This document shows, piece after piece, positions 48,615 through 56,513 of a stretch of 64,000 nt of DNA. Source of the DNA: DATIRA01 sp963766505 (GTDB lineage: Bacteria > Pseudomonadota > Gammaproteobacteria > Steroidobacterales > Steroidobacteraceae); assembly GCA_963766505.1 (NCBI GenBank), contig CAVYAL010000002.1, positions 62,001 through 126,000 on the forward strand, read 5' to 3'. Under the pieces are notes generated by a model, which worked only from the letters and a program-made list of their open reading frames with translations, made no database searches and had not been told where the DNA came from. Within the stretch, counting starts at the first letter, position 1; every line of letters starts with the position of its first letter. Position numbers and translations under genes: made by a program.

Positions 48615-49699
48615 ACGAGCACGAGTTGAGCCTCGGCCTGCGGGCCATCCACCAGGAGCGTGCGGACGTGGCAGACGTCGAAGCCGTGCGGCAGCACGTC
48701 CTGTCCGCACCCATCGAGGAAGTGCCCCAGCAGCGGTCCTGGTTGCCGCGCATCAAGACAAGGGGGTTCACCATGTTCGCTGCACTGAAGTTCATCGCCG
48801 CTGCCGCCATCGTGGCGCTGTTCGGCGGCTTCCTGCTCGCGGGTGTCCTCACGACGCCGCAAGGGGATGAGATGGCCCCGGCGGCAGTGACCGACTCACC
48901 CTCGCCGGTGACTGCCACCAGCGAGTTGCTCTTCGAGCTATCGGTCCCGCGCTGGGCTCTCCCGGACGACGTCACCGCTCTGGAGGCCGGGGGCTGGATC
49001 CTTGAGGCCGGCACCGATGTCACCGGCGAGCCCCAGGCGAGCCAGGCGAACGAGTCGATGCGCAATCGAGCGATCATGGTCACGAGCGGGACGTTCCTCG
49101 TCGAGCCCACGACCGCGGCGCTGCTGTGGCGGGCACCCGGGTCGACGCCGGAGGTCACGCCCGCTGGCCAGGCCGTGACGCTGCATCCCGGCGAGGCCAT
49201 CTACCTGCCTGCCGTCCCCGCCGACGAGATCGACCCGGAGCGATACCTGCGCGTCGCCAACCCCGGCGCGGAGGACGCCACCGGCCTGACGTTCCACGTG
49301 CACGAGGGCCCCACATCAAGTCCGTTCGGCGGCTTCCCATCGGGGCTGCGGTGGGGAACGTGGCGCGGGGACTTGGTCGGCCTGCTGAGCGCGAACGCGA
49401 CCGAGTGGACCGCTGCGGACGAGGCCCTCTTCCGGCTCACGCGCCATCGTGGCGATCGTGGCGCTACGATCGAGTCGTCCCCTGCTCCTGCGACCGCGGT
49501 GTACCTGATCGAGTCGGGCACCGTGGAGTTCACTATGAGCGGATCACACGGTGAGTTCACCGAAGTCTGGAGGGCCGGCAACAAGGTCAGCCCTCTGGCA
49601 GTCGATGGTGTCAAGCAGACGCTGACCGTCGTCGGAGATGAGGCAGCCTCGTTCCTGGAGCTGGTCGCCATGCCCCTGGGTGGTCAGAGAACGCCCTAG
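48611..49699 (+). CDS. Membrane-anchored cupin-like protein, putative anti-sigma partner
   Basis: 362 aa, intact. Residues 1-55 are cytoplasmic (LGLRAIHQERADVADVEAVR). One membrane helix lies at about 58-80 (LKFIAAAAIVALFGGFLLAG). The outside part has two cupin-like halves: MVTSGTFLVEPTTAALLWRA with VTLHPGEAIYLPA, and AVYLIESGTVEFTMSGSHGE. It overlaps the sigma gene by ATGA. There is no zinc anti-sigma motif, so a regulatory role is inferred from position and topology. A ligand-sensing cupin domain outside the cell would make it a plausible signal receptor. Confidence 0.6.
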   Translation: MNEHELSLGLRAIHQERADVADVEAVRQHVLSAPIEEVPQQRSWLPRIKTRGFTMFAALKFIAAAAIVALFGGFLLAGVLTTPQGDEMAPAAVTDSPSPVTATSELLFELSVPRWALPDDVTALEAGGWILEAGTDVTGEPQASQANESMRNRAIMVTSGTFLVEPTTAALLWRAPGSTPEVTPAGQAVTLHPGEAIYLPAVPADEIDPERYLRVANPGAEDATGLTFHVHEGPTSSPFGGFPSGLRWGTWRGDLVGLLSANATEWTAADEALFRLTRHRGDRGATIESSPAPATAVYLIESGTVEFTMSGSHGEFTEVWRAGNKVSPLAVDGVKQTLTVVGDEAASFLELVAMPLGGQRTP

Positions 49700-49705
49700 T
49701 GAACG

Positions 49706-49733
49706 GAGGCCCGTCCCGTGGGGGGCGGGCCTC
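49706..49733 (+). terminator. Intrinsic terminator after the cupin protein gene
   Basis: GAGGCCCG-(12 nt)-CGGGCCTC, a perfect 8-bp stem, followed by TTCTTCC. Lies 7 bp past the stop codon. A very similar hairpin (GGCCCGTCCC...GGGCGGGCC) recurs at 50,876. Confidence 0.65.
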
Positions 49734-49762
49734 TTCTTCCGTGGGGGAGGACGCCGCAACTG

Positions 49763-49861
49763 GTGACCTCCGCCTCTTGCACCGAGTGCTACCGCCGTGG
49801 CGTCATACCCAACGAGAGCGGGAGGCTCTGACGCACGGCCCACGCCCTGGCCGCCGGGACC
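49763..49861 (+). promoter_or_regulatory. Repeated promoter/leader module, copy 1
   Basis: 99 bp nearly matching 50,983-51,080 (about 80 percent by eye). Identical blocks: GTGACCTCCGCCTCTTG, TGCTA, TCATAC, AGAGCGGGAGGC and GCCCTGGCCGCCGGGACC, with equal spacing. Each copy follows a GGCCCGTCCC-type terminator hairpin and precedes a gene with a hydrophobic N-terminus. Presumably a duplicated promoter plus 5' leader. Confidence 0.5.
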
Positions 49862-49909
49862 GTGCCGAGCCACTGGCGGACCCGGCCCGCGTGGTGGAGG
49901 GGGAACGAC

Positions 49910-50485
49910 ATGCGCAAGCTCGCACCTTCGGTTCGATGGCTGACGTTCATCGCACTCGTGCTCACCGGGGTGGCGGCGCTGCTTCGCTTCGTCCCCGGGC
50001 CGGAGCCGTGGCCGGACTGGTACCGCCGACTCGTCCGTCGCACCCACCCCATCATGTACCGCCTCGGGCTGGTAGGCGGACGGCATTCGAGCCTCGCTTC
50101 GGTCGAGTACGTCGGGCGCAAGAGCGGCATCCTGCGGCAGACGCCCGTCTGGGCCTTCGTCACGGACGACCATGTCGTCGTCGGGCTGCCCTACGGTCGC
50201 GGCGTCGACTGGGTACGGAATGTCCTCGCGGGCGGCCATTGCCGCATGCACATCCATGGGCAGGTCTACGAGCTCGATGAGCCCCAGGTGCGTGCATCTG
50301 CCGAGCTCTCCGACCTGCCCGGGTGGCGCAAGCGCATGTTCAGCGACTCGATGGAGTACCTGCGGCTGCGCGTCTTCAGTGTCCAGCCGGGGGCGCTCGA
50401 CTCGGTCAGCCCCATAGGGGCGCCTGCGACACGCCAGCTGGCCGTGAAGCCGGAGGCCGTCGCCAGCGAGGCGCCGCTCGGCTGA
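49910..50485 (+). CDS. F420 (deazaflavin)-dependent nitroreductase-family protein
   Basis: 191 aa. N-terminal hydrophobic segment (LTFIALVLTGVAALLRFVPG), then the split-barrel domain of the DDN/FGD-like nitroreductase family: SLASVEYVGRKSGILRQTPV, DDHVVVGLPYGRGVDWVRNV and LAGGHCRMHIHGQVYELDEP. The YVGRKSG and W.RN...G...R motifs mark cofactor F420/quinone-reductase members known from Actinobacteria and Chloroflexota. GGAGGGGG upstream supports ATG 49,910. Intact. Supports the lineage assignment of the left part. Confidence 0.82.
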   Translation: MRKLAPSVRWLTFIALVLTGVAALLRFVPGPEPWPDWYRRLVRRTHPIMYRLGLVGGRHSSLASVEYVGRKSGILRQTPVWAFVTDDHVVVGLPYGRGVDWVRNVLAGGHCRMHIHGQVYELDEPQVRASAELSDLPGWRKRMFSDSMEYLRLRVFSVQPGALDSVSPIGAPATRQLAVKPEAVASEAPLG

Positions 50486-50537
50486 GCCTGGCCCCGCGGC
50501 ACAACCATCAGGACACGCCCGAGAGGAGGTCAGACCC

Positions 50538-50972
50538 ATGCGACTAGCACCGTCCCTGCACCGACTCGGGGAGGCGATCGTCAGCTGCTACCTCCTGAAG
50601 GAAGCCGGTGACGTCGCCATCATCGACGCGGGCGTGCCCGCCTACTACAGCGACCTGACGGCCGAGCTCGCGGCCATGGGCCGGACGATCGAGGATGTCG
50701 GGGCGCTCGTGCTGACCCACGGCCACGAGGACCACATCGGCTTCGCCGAGCGACTGCGAGTCGACCACGACGTGCCCGTCAGCATCCACGAGCTCGACGC
50801 CGCTCTGGCGCGCGGCGAGGTCGGCAATCCGAGCGCCGGCATGGGCGAGCGTAGGCTCCGTTCCCTGCTAGCGGCCCGTCCCGAGAGGGCGGGCCTCCTC
50901 TCCTGTCGGAGGATGATCGCGGCTCGCGGCAGTAGGCGTCGATGTCGCCGGCTCGTCGATGGTGCCAAGTGA
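50538..50972 (+). CDS. Metallo-beta-lactamase-fold protein, truncated
   Basis: Starts MRLAPSLHRLGEAIVSCYLL, then DVAIIDAGVPAYYSDLTAEL and the metal motif LVLTHGHEDHIGFAERLRVD (HxHxDH). After about 100 residues, normal text ends (GEVGNPSAGMGE) and the frame reads through a terminator hairpin. The usual second half of the domain with further His/Asp ligands is missing. It is probably a 3'-truncated gene, or an indel hides an earlier stop near 50,850. AGAGGAGG before the ATG is a strong ribosome site. Confidence 0.6.
   Translation: MRLAPSLHRLGEAIVSCYLLKEAGDVAIIDAGVPAYYSDLTAELAAMGRTIEDVGALVLTHGHEDHIGFAERLRVDHDVPVSIHELDAALARGEVGNPSAGMGERRLRSLLAARPERAGLLSCRRMIAARGSRRRCRRLVDGAK
50876..50898 (+). 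terminator. Hairpin terminator inside/after the MBL gene
   Basis: GGCCCGTCCC-gaga-GGGCGGGCC followed by TCCTCTCC. Almost the same sequence as the terminator at 49,706, and likewise located before a copy of the 99-bp repeated module. Confidence 0.55.
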
Positions 50973-50982
50973 CCGGCGACTC

Positions 50983-51080
50983 GTGACCTCCGCCTCTTGA
51001 GCCATCTGCTAGCCCTCTGGCCTCATACGCAGCAGAGCGGGAGGCGATGAGGCGCGGCCCATGCCCTGGCCGCCGGGACC
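50983..51080 (+). promoter_or_regulatory. Repeated promoter/leader module, copy 2
   Basis: Second copy of the module at 49,763-49,861, ending 31 bp before the ATG at 51,112. Same order and spacing of conserved blocks. Confidence 0.5.
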
Positions 51081-51111
51081 TCCCGGCGACGCTCGGAGGG
51101 GGGAAACCGCC

Positions 51112-51185
51112 ATGTCCCTGTCCCGCATCCTGGTCCCGGCCATCGCCATGGCTATCGTGCTCTCGCTCGGGGTCAGCACCGTCGA
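51112..51185 (+). pseudogene. 5' fragment of a secreted-protein gene, cut at the junction
   Basis: ATG 51,112 with GGAGGGGGG upstream encodes MSLSRILVPAIAMAIVLSLG, then VSTVEA, a complete-looking signal peptide. Immediately after, the sequence becomes ilvD coding sequence in a different frame. The body of the secreted protein is missing. Together with the 5'-truncated ilvD this marks the junction between two genomes. Confidence 0.6.
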
Positions 51186-52355
51186 AGCATCTCGGACCGG
51201 CAGTTGCGCGAGGTCGAGCGCACAGCGATTCCGGGGCCGGGGAGCTGCGGTGGCATGTACACGGCCAACACGATGGCATCGGCCATCGAGGCGCTCGGGC
51301 TCAGCCTGGCCAACAGTTCCGCCCAGGAAGCGGTCTCCCGGAACAAGCGACGTGATGCGGAGCAGGCTGGAAAAGCGGTCGTCAAGCTGATCAGGCAGGG
51401 CATCCGGCCCTCGGACATCCTCAGTCGCGAGGCCTTCGAGAACGCGATCACCGTGACGATCGCGCTGGCAGGTTCGACGAACGCAGTGTTGCACCTGCTG
51501 GCGATCGCGCACTCAGCGGGGGTGGCGCTGGAACTCGACGACTTCACGCGCATCGGTCGGCGCGTGCCCGTTCTTGCGGACTTGAGGCCGAGCGGTCGCT
51601 ACTCGATGTCGGACCTGATCCGGATCGGCGGAATCCAGCCGCTGATGAAGATGCTGCTCGACGAGGGCCTGCTCCACGGCGACTGCCTGACGGTCACCGG
51701 CCGGACCCTCGGGCAGAATCTCAGGCGCGTGCGGCCTTACCCGCAGGGACAGGACATCGTGCGGCCGCTGACGGATCCGTTGAAGCCGGACAGCCACCTG
51801 GTGGTGATGTACGGAAACCTGGCCCCGGAGGGCGCGGTCGCCAAGATCAGCGGCAAGGAGGGTTTGCGATTCACGGGGCGGGCCCGGGTGTTCGACGGCG
51901 AGGAAGCGACACTGCAGGCAATCCTCGACGGCACCGTGAAGGCGGGCGACGTGGTCATCGTGCGCTATGAGGGCCCCCGCGGCGGGCCTGGCATGCGCGA
52001 GATGCTGAGCCCGACGGCTGCGATCATGGGCAAGGGACTCGGCGACAAGGTGGCCATGGTCACGGACGGGCGCTTCTCTGGGGGGAGCCACGGCTTCGTG
52101 GTGGGACACGTCTCGCCCGAGGCAGCGATCGGGGGGCCGCTGGCCCTGGTCCAGGACGGCGATTCGATCACGATCGACGCCACTCGCAGCGAGCTCACGC
52201 TGGCCGTTCCGCCGCGCGAAATCGAGCGAAGACGGCGCAAGTGGCGGCCACCTGAGCCGTATTCGACTCGTGGCGTGCTGGCCAAGTATGCCGAGCTGGT
52301 GAGCAGCGCATCGCTCGGGGCGGTGACGGACCGCAAGCTCGGCTCTGGCGGCTGA
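51186..52355 (+). CDS. ilvD: Dihydroxy-acid dehydratase, 5'-truncated
   Basis: Branched-chain amino-acid synthesis enzyme (IlvD/Edd family). Recognisable sequence begins ISDRQLREVERTAIPGPGSC, then GGMYTANTMASAIEALGLSL, and ends RGVLAKYAELVSSASLGAVT. Also ALAGSTNAVLHLLAIAHSAG and PGMREMLSPTAAIMGKGLGD. The first roughly 170-190 residues, with the first cluster-binding cysteines, are absent, and no start codon or ribosome site precedes it. The remaining 390 residues are without frameshift. Codon choice changes here to that of the right-hand segment. Best explained by a chimeric join, not a real deletion. Confidence 0.88.
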   Translation, partial: SISDRQLREVERTAIPGPGSCGGMYTANTMASAIEALGLSLANSSAQEAVSRNKRRDAEQAGKAVVKLIRQGIRPSDILSREAFENAITVTIALAGSTNAVLHLLAIAHSAGVALELDDFTRIGRRVPVLADLRPSGRYSMSDLIRIGGIQPLMKMLLDEGLLHGDCLTVTGRTLGQNLRRVRPYPQGQDIVRPLTDPLKPDSHLVVMYGNLAPEGAVAKISGKEGLRFTGRARVFDGEEATLQAILDGTVKAGDVVIVRYEGPRGGPGMREMLSPTAAIMGKGLGDKVAMVTDGRFSGGSHGFVVGHVSPEAAIGGPLALVQDGDSITIDATRSELTLAVPPREIERRRRKWRPPEPYSTRGVLAKYAELVSSASLGAVTDRKLGSGG

Positions 52356-52697
52356 AATGTGGCGGGGCCGGCGTGGCCGTGCCCAGGGTCCGCGGACCTT
52401 GTCCCGCGCTATTGAGCAGGCGCGCCGGTACCGGTAAAGTGGTCTGGCGCTGGACGACGCGCTGGGGAGTGCGTCGCTTCAGTCCGGTCGGAGACGATGG
52501 CAGGCTCTGACGCTAGAAGAAGAGACAGAAGAGACTCAGAATTCAAAGGGAAGGGACGCAGATTTTCCGGCTTGCTCGAGCCCAGCAACTACAGGGTTGC
52601 GACCGCGGTGCTCGTCTTGTAGTGTGTGCGCCCCCGACCGGCGCCCGAGAGGTTCGGTCGAGGTGACGTGCTCGTTTGGCCCCGGCGTGGAGGGGAT
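52356..52697. other. Upstream region of the tonB operon
   Basis: About 340 bp without a gene. Contains the predicted promoter at 52,412-52,440 and a small hairpin (GCAAC/GTTGC near 52,586). Otherwise nothing recognised. Confidence 0.4.
52412..52440 (+). promoter_or_regulatory. Predicted promoter of the tonB operon
   Basis: TTGAGC (52,412-52,417), 17-nt spacer, TAAAGT (52,435-52,440). The same GGTAAAGTG string occurs upstream of the FabH-like gene near 58,960. The spacer contains the palindrome CCGGTACCGG, a possible operator. Confidence 0.4.
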
Positions 52698-53366
52698 GTG
52701 GCGTACTCCTATTCGATAGACGATCCGGCAAAAAACAGCAAGCGGACCCTGGCTTTCGCGCTGGTCGTGCTGATCCACGTGCTGTTCGTCTGGGTGCTGG
52801 CCTCCGGGCTGGGTTCCAAGGCGGTAGAGATCGTGATGGGTCCGGTCGAGACCAAGATCATCGACGAGATTCCCGAGGACGACGACGAGCCACCCCCGCC
52901 GCCGCCCGAGATCGAGGCGCCGCCGCCATACGTTCCGCCACCCGAGATTTCGATCGACCTGCCCGTCGACAGCGGCCCGACGACCGCGATCACGAATGTG
53001 ACGTCAGAGCGTCCGACTGCGCCGCCTCCCAAGGCCGCGCCGCCCCCGGCGCCGAAGCCGGTCGAGAAGAAGGTCGTCCGCGTTCCGCCGTCCACGCAGG
53101 GCAGGGGTGCGCGCATCACCCAGCCCGAATACCCACCGGCCTCGAGGCGCGCTGGCGAGGCCGGCACGGTCCAGCTGTCGGTCTTCGTCAAGGAAAACGG
53201 CCGGGCCGGCGAAGTGAAGATAGTCAAGAGCAGCGGCTTCCCGAAGCTCGACGAAGCCGCGGTACGCGAGGTGCAACGCAACTGGCGCTTCGTGCCGGGC
53301 AAGGAAGACGGCAAGCCGGTGGACATGTGGCACACGTTCGCCGTGACGTTCAGACTCGAGGATTGA
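52698..53366 (+). CDS. tonB: TonB-family energy transducer
   Basis: One N-terminal membrane helix (TLAFALVVLIHVLFVWVLAS), a long Pro-rich periplasmic linker with EDDDEPPPPPPEIEAPPPYV and APPPKAAPPPAPKPVEKK, then the C-terminal TonB domain (ITQPEYPPASRRAGEAGTVQ, WRFVPGKEDGKPV). About 222 aa from GTG 52,698, chosen for its GGAGGGG site and the position of the helix. First gene of tonB-exbB-exbD-exbD, which together couple proton motive force to outer-membrane receptors. Marks a Gram-negative host with an outer membrane. Confidence 0.9.
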   Translation: MAYSYSIDDPAKNSKRTLAFALVVLIHVLFVWVLASGLGSKAVEIVMGPVETKIIDEIPEDDDEPPPPPPEIEAPPPYVPPPEISIDLPVDSGPTTAITNVTSERPTAPPPKAAPPPAPKPVEKKVVRVPPSTQGRGARITQPEYPPASRRAGEAGTVQLSVFVKENGRAGEVKIVKSSGFPKLDEAAVREVQRNWRFVPGKEDGKPVDMWHTFAVTFRLED

Positions 53367-53445
53367 TCGGACACCCGCAGGTCGGCAGTGTCATTCGGCA
53401 GAAACTGGCACCCAGAAACAGATTCGTTCGGAGGAAGAGACCCCC

Positions 53446-54168
53446 ATGGCCACTGAAAGCGTAAGCGTCGAAAACCCCTACGGACTCCAGGCCTTGTGGG
53501 CCCAGGGGGACTTCATCGCAAAGGGCGTGCTGATCCTGCTGGCCCTGATGTCCGCCTATTCCTGGTTCATCATCTTCACCAAGTGGTGGGAGCAGCGGCG
53601 ACTGCTGAAGCAGGCGACCGAGGCCGACAAGAATTTCTGGGCGGCTGAGAACATCAAGACCGGCGTCAACAAGCTGACCGGCAAGGGCAACGTCTTCAAG
53701 GCGATCGCCTCGGAGGCCATCGACGCCGCCGAGCACCACGACTCGAAGATGACCGGCTCGGTCCCGCTGCACGAGTGGATCGACAACGTGATCGCGCGCG
53801 GGGTCGCGCGGATCAGCAGTGCGCTCTCCACGCAGCTTCCGTTCCTCGCGACGACCGGCTCCACGGCGCCGTTCATCGGACTGTTCGGCACGGTGTGGGG
53901 CATCTACCACGCGCTGGTCGCGATCGGCGTCGCCGGCCAGGCCAGCATCGACAAGGTGGCGGGCCCGGTGGGTGAGGCGCTGATCATGACCGCGATCGGC
54001 CTCGCGGTGGCCGTGCCGGCGGTGCTCGGCTACAACTACCTGCTCGGTCGCAACAAGCAGATCATGGAGCGCGTCAAGCTCTTCGCTGCCGACCTCGAGC
54101 AGGTGCTCGTGAGTGGCTCGCGGGTCGAAGGCAACGCGACCAAGGTGATTTCGGGCACCCGCAAGTAA
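53446..54168 (+). CDS. exbB: ExbB-family proton channel (MotA/TolQ/ExbB)
   Basis: 240 aa, three membrane helices: GVLILLALMSAYSWFIIFTK, then TTGSTAPFIGLFGTVWGIYH (the signature with the channel Thr) and MTAIGLAVAVPAVLGYNYLL. Forms the inner-membrane motor with ExbD and powers TonB. GGAAGAG precedes the ATG. Intact; 80 bp after tonB and 33 bp before the first exbD. Confidence 0.93.
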   Translation: MATESVSVENPYGLQALWAQGDFIAKGVLILLALMSAYSWFIIFTKWWEQRRLLKQATEADKNFWAAENIKTGVNKLTGKGNVFKAIASEAIDAAEHHDSKMTGSVPLHEWIDNVIARGVARISSALSTQLPFLATTGSTAPFIGLFGTVWGIYHALVAIGVAGQASIDKVAGPVGEALIMTAIGLAVAVPAVLGYNYLLGRNKQIMERVKLFAADLEQVLVSGSRVEGNATKVISGTRK

Positions 54169-54201
54169 TTCCCGGCGCATTCAGCAAGAGGACGCAAGCC
54201 C

Positions 54202-54636
54202 ATGGCAATCACCACCAGCGGCGCCCCGAGCGACGAAGACCGGCCGATGTCGGAGATCAACACCACGCCGCTCGTGGACGTGATGCTGGTGCTGCTGATC
54301 CTCTTCCTGATCACGATCCCGGTGATCACGCAGTCGGTCAGCGTGGATTTGCCCAAGGCGGCCAACATTCCGACCCAGACGAAGCCGGAGAACATCAACA
54401 TCGCGGTGGATGCCGAGGGCAACGTCTACTGGAACACCGCAAGGGTGCCGAACAAGGAGGCGCTGCTCGAGCGCATCAAGCAAGTCGCGGTGCTGGACCC
54501 GCAGCCGGAGATCCACGTCCGCGGCGACCGCAACACCAAGTACGAGTACGTCGGCCAGGTGATCGTGATGGTCCAGCGCGGCGGCATCCAGAAGGTAGGC
54601 TTCATCACGGAGCCGGACCGCGGGCTCGGTCGCTGA
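54202..54636 (+). CDS. exbD: ExbD/TolR-family protein, first copy
   Basis: 144 aa. Cytoplasmic start MSEINTTPLVDVMLVLLILF with the proton-carrying Asp in PLVDVMLVLL inside the single helix; periplasmic domain with DPQPEIHVRGDRNTKYEYVG. Forms part of the ExbBD motor. Intact. A second, divergent exbD follows 33 bp later, an arrangement frequent in gammaproteobacteria and xanthomonad-like genomes. Confidence 0.92.
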   Translation: MAITTSGAPSDEDRPMSEINTTPLVDVMLVLLILFLITIPVITQSVSVDLPKAANIPTQTKPENINIAVDAEGNVYWNTARVPNKEALLERIKQVAVLDPQPEIHVRGDRNTKYEYVGQVIVMVQRGGIQKVGFITEPDRGLGR

Positions 54637-54669
54637 CGGGCCGTACCGGCACACTCAGGAGTCAGACGA

Positions 54670-55086
54670 ATGTCAATGAGCATTGGCGGCGGCGGCGATG
54701 ACGAGCCGATGATGGACATCAACATGACGCCGCTGATCGACGTCATGCTGGTGCTGCTGATCATGTTCATCATCACGATCCCGGTGATGACGCACGCCGT
54801 GAAGCTCGACATGCCCAGGGCGACCAACGCCCCTTCGCTGTCCGAGCCCGTCGTGATCAACCTGGAAATCGACTTCGACGGCACGGTGCTCTGGAACGGG
54901 ACGGCGGTTACCGTGGAAGCGCTGGAGGGATACTTCCGGCGCGAGGCAGCAGAGGATCCACAGCCCGAGCTGCACATCAGGCCGAACAAGAGGGTGGACT
55001 ACGACGTCGTGGCACGGGTCCTGGCCGCGGCGCAGCGCAACGGCATGCGCAAGATCGGCTTCGTCGGCAACGAACAATTCATGTAG
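54670..55086 (+). CDS. exbD: ExbD/TolR-family protein, second copy
   Basis: 138 aa. DEPMMDINMTPLIDVMLVLL carries the same transmembrane Asp as copy 1. The periplasmic domain differs (FDGTVLWNGTAVTVEALEGY, DPQPELHIRPNKRVDYDVVA). Presumably a heteromeric partner of copy 1 or specialised for a receptor subset. Followed by an intrinsic terminator. Confidence 0.92.
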   Translation: MSMSIGGGGDDEPMMDINMTPLIDVMLVLLIMFIITIPVMTHAVKLDMPRATNAPSLSEPVVINLEIDFDGTVLWNGTAVTVEALEGYFRREAAEDPQPELHIRPNKRVDYDVVARVLAAAQRNGMRKIGFVGNEQFM

Positions 55087-55138
55087 GCACGGCTCGGGCG
55101 GCAGCAGCGGCTGGCGAGCCTGCCATGCATTCCAGGCT

Positions 55139-55167
55139 GCCGGGACCAGGCGTCCCGGCGGCTTTTT
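55139..55167 (+). terminator. Intrinsic terminator after exbD2
   Basis: GCCGGGA-(7 nt)-TCCCGGC, then GGC and TTTTT. Ends the tonB-exbBDD transcript before the TPR gene. Confidence 0.75.
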
Positions 55168-55207
55168 GATTTACGGGCGTTGCGATGCGCCCAGTGAGGC
55201 AGTTCAG

Positions 55208-56422
55208 ATGAACAAGGCGACTTTGGTTCTGGGTGCGGCGCTGGCATTTTCGGGGCCGCTGGTCCTCATTGGCGGCTCGCTGCTGCCGACAGTGGCTGTT
55301 GCCCAGCAGAAGATCGGCCCCAAGGTCGGAGTACCGCTCAAGGCTGCGCAGGACGCGGTCAAGGCGAAGAACTGGAAGACGGCCGAGAGCAAGATCAAGG
55401 AAGCCAACGCCGTCCAGCCGAAGTCCGCCTACGAGCAGTATGCGATCAACGAACTGCTCTGGTACGTCTACCTGCAGCAGGGACGCAATGCAGACGCCGC
55501 CCGGCTGCTCGAACAGCAGATCGGCTCCGGACAGATGTCGGCGGGCGAGCGCACGCAGCGTACCAAGACACTCACACAGCTGTACTTCCGGGCCGGCAAC
55601 TACGGCAAGGCCACCGAGGCCGGCAACCAGTACCTGAAGTCGGTGCCGGGCGACAAGGACATCCAGCTGCTGGTCGCGCAGGCCTATTACCAGCAGAAGG
55701 ACTACAAGAGCGCGGCCGCCGCCGGCGAGAAGCTGCTGAAGGCTTCCGGCAAGCCGGACGAGGACACGCTGCAGCTGGTGCTGAGGAGCTACTACGAGCT
55801 GGGCGACTCTGACGGCACCTCCCGGACACTCGAGCAGCTGCTCCAGCACTACCCGAGTCCGGATACCTGGAGCCGGGTGCTCGACGGCTACCTGGACCAG
55901 ACCAAGCACGACCACGAACTCGTGGCGCTGTACCGGCTTTCCGAGGACGTCGGCGCGCTGACCAAGGCTAGCCAGTATGTCGACATGACGCAGGCGCTGG
56001 TAATCGGCGGGTTCGGCATCGAGGGCCAGCGGATCATGCAGAAGGGCATCGATGCAGGGCTCTTCAAGGGCGAGGAGCTGACTCGCGCGCAGCGCACGCT
56101 GGACGCCGCCAAGCGCAAGGCAGACGCGGAGCGGCAGGCCATCGGCTCGGCGGGGCAGAAGCTGGCCGCGGCGACGACCGGCGAGCAGATGTACGAGATC
56201 GGCATGCTCTATTTCAGCGCGGGAGACTATGCGAAAGCCGCCGATGCGTTCGGCAAGGCGGTTTCGAAGGGCGGCCTGAGCGATCTCGACGACGCGAACA
56301 TGGAGCTCGGAATCGCGCTGGTGCGCGCCGGCAAGAAGGCCGATGCGGTCAAGGCCTTCGATGCGGTCAAGGATCCGAAGTTCGCCGAAGTGGCGCGGCT
56401 GTGGAAGCTCAGGGCGCGCTGA
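55208..56422 (+). CDS. Exported tetratricopeptide-repeat protein A
   Basis: 404 aa with an N-terminal signal peptide (LVLGAALAFSGPLVLIGGSL). TPR-like helical repeats throughout: DAVKAKNWKTAESKIKEANA, LYFRAGNYGKATEAGNQYLK, QAYYQQKDYKSAAAAGEKLL, MLYFSAGDYAKAADAFGKAV. Ends AFDAVKDPKFAEVARLWKLR. Periplasmic and probably a scaffold for the TonB system beside it. It is a paralog of the convergent gene at 56,514; the two share a bidirectional terminator. The ATG at 55,208 has no clear ribosome site. Confidence 0.85.
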   Translation: MNKATLVLGAALAFSGPLVLIGGSLLPTVAVAQQKIGPKVGVPLKAAQDAVKAKNWKTAESKIKEANAVQPKSAYEQYAINELLWYVYLQQGRNADAARLLEQQIGSGQMSAGERTQRTKTLTQLYFRAGNYGKATEAGNQYLKSVPGDKDIQLLVAQAYYQQKDYKSAAAAGEKLLKASGKPDEDTLQLVLRSYYELGDSDGTSRTLEQLLQHYPSPDTWSRVLDGYLDQTKHDHELVALYRLSEDVGALTKASQYVDMTQALVIGGFGIEGQRIMQKGIDAGLFKGEELTRAQRTLDAAKRKADAERQAIGSAGQKLAAATTGEQMYEIGMLYFSAGDYAKAADAFGKAVSKGGLSDLDDANMELGIALVRAGKKADAVKAFDAVKDPKFAEVARLWKLRAR

Positions 56423-56455
56423 TCAACGCCGGATCTTTACTGCAACTTTGATACG

Positions 56456-56491
56456 AAAAAAGGCTCCCGGCCGCAGCCGGGAGCCTTTTTT
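56456..56491. terminator. Bidirectional intrinsic terminator between the TPR genes
   Basis: AAAAAA-GGCTCCCGGC-cgca-GCCGGGAGCC-TTTTTT: a perfect 10-bp stem with A and T runs on both sides, serving both convergent genes. Confidence 0.93.
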
Positions 56492-56513
56492 AATCGGCGC
56501 CAGCGGGAAACGA

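Noticed and set aside
52626..52697. Upstream extension of TonB
   Set aside because: The extra residues lack any family character; GTG 52,698 has the ribosome site and places the membrane helix correctly.
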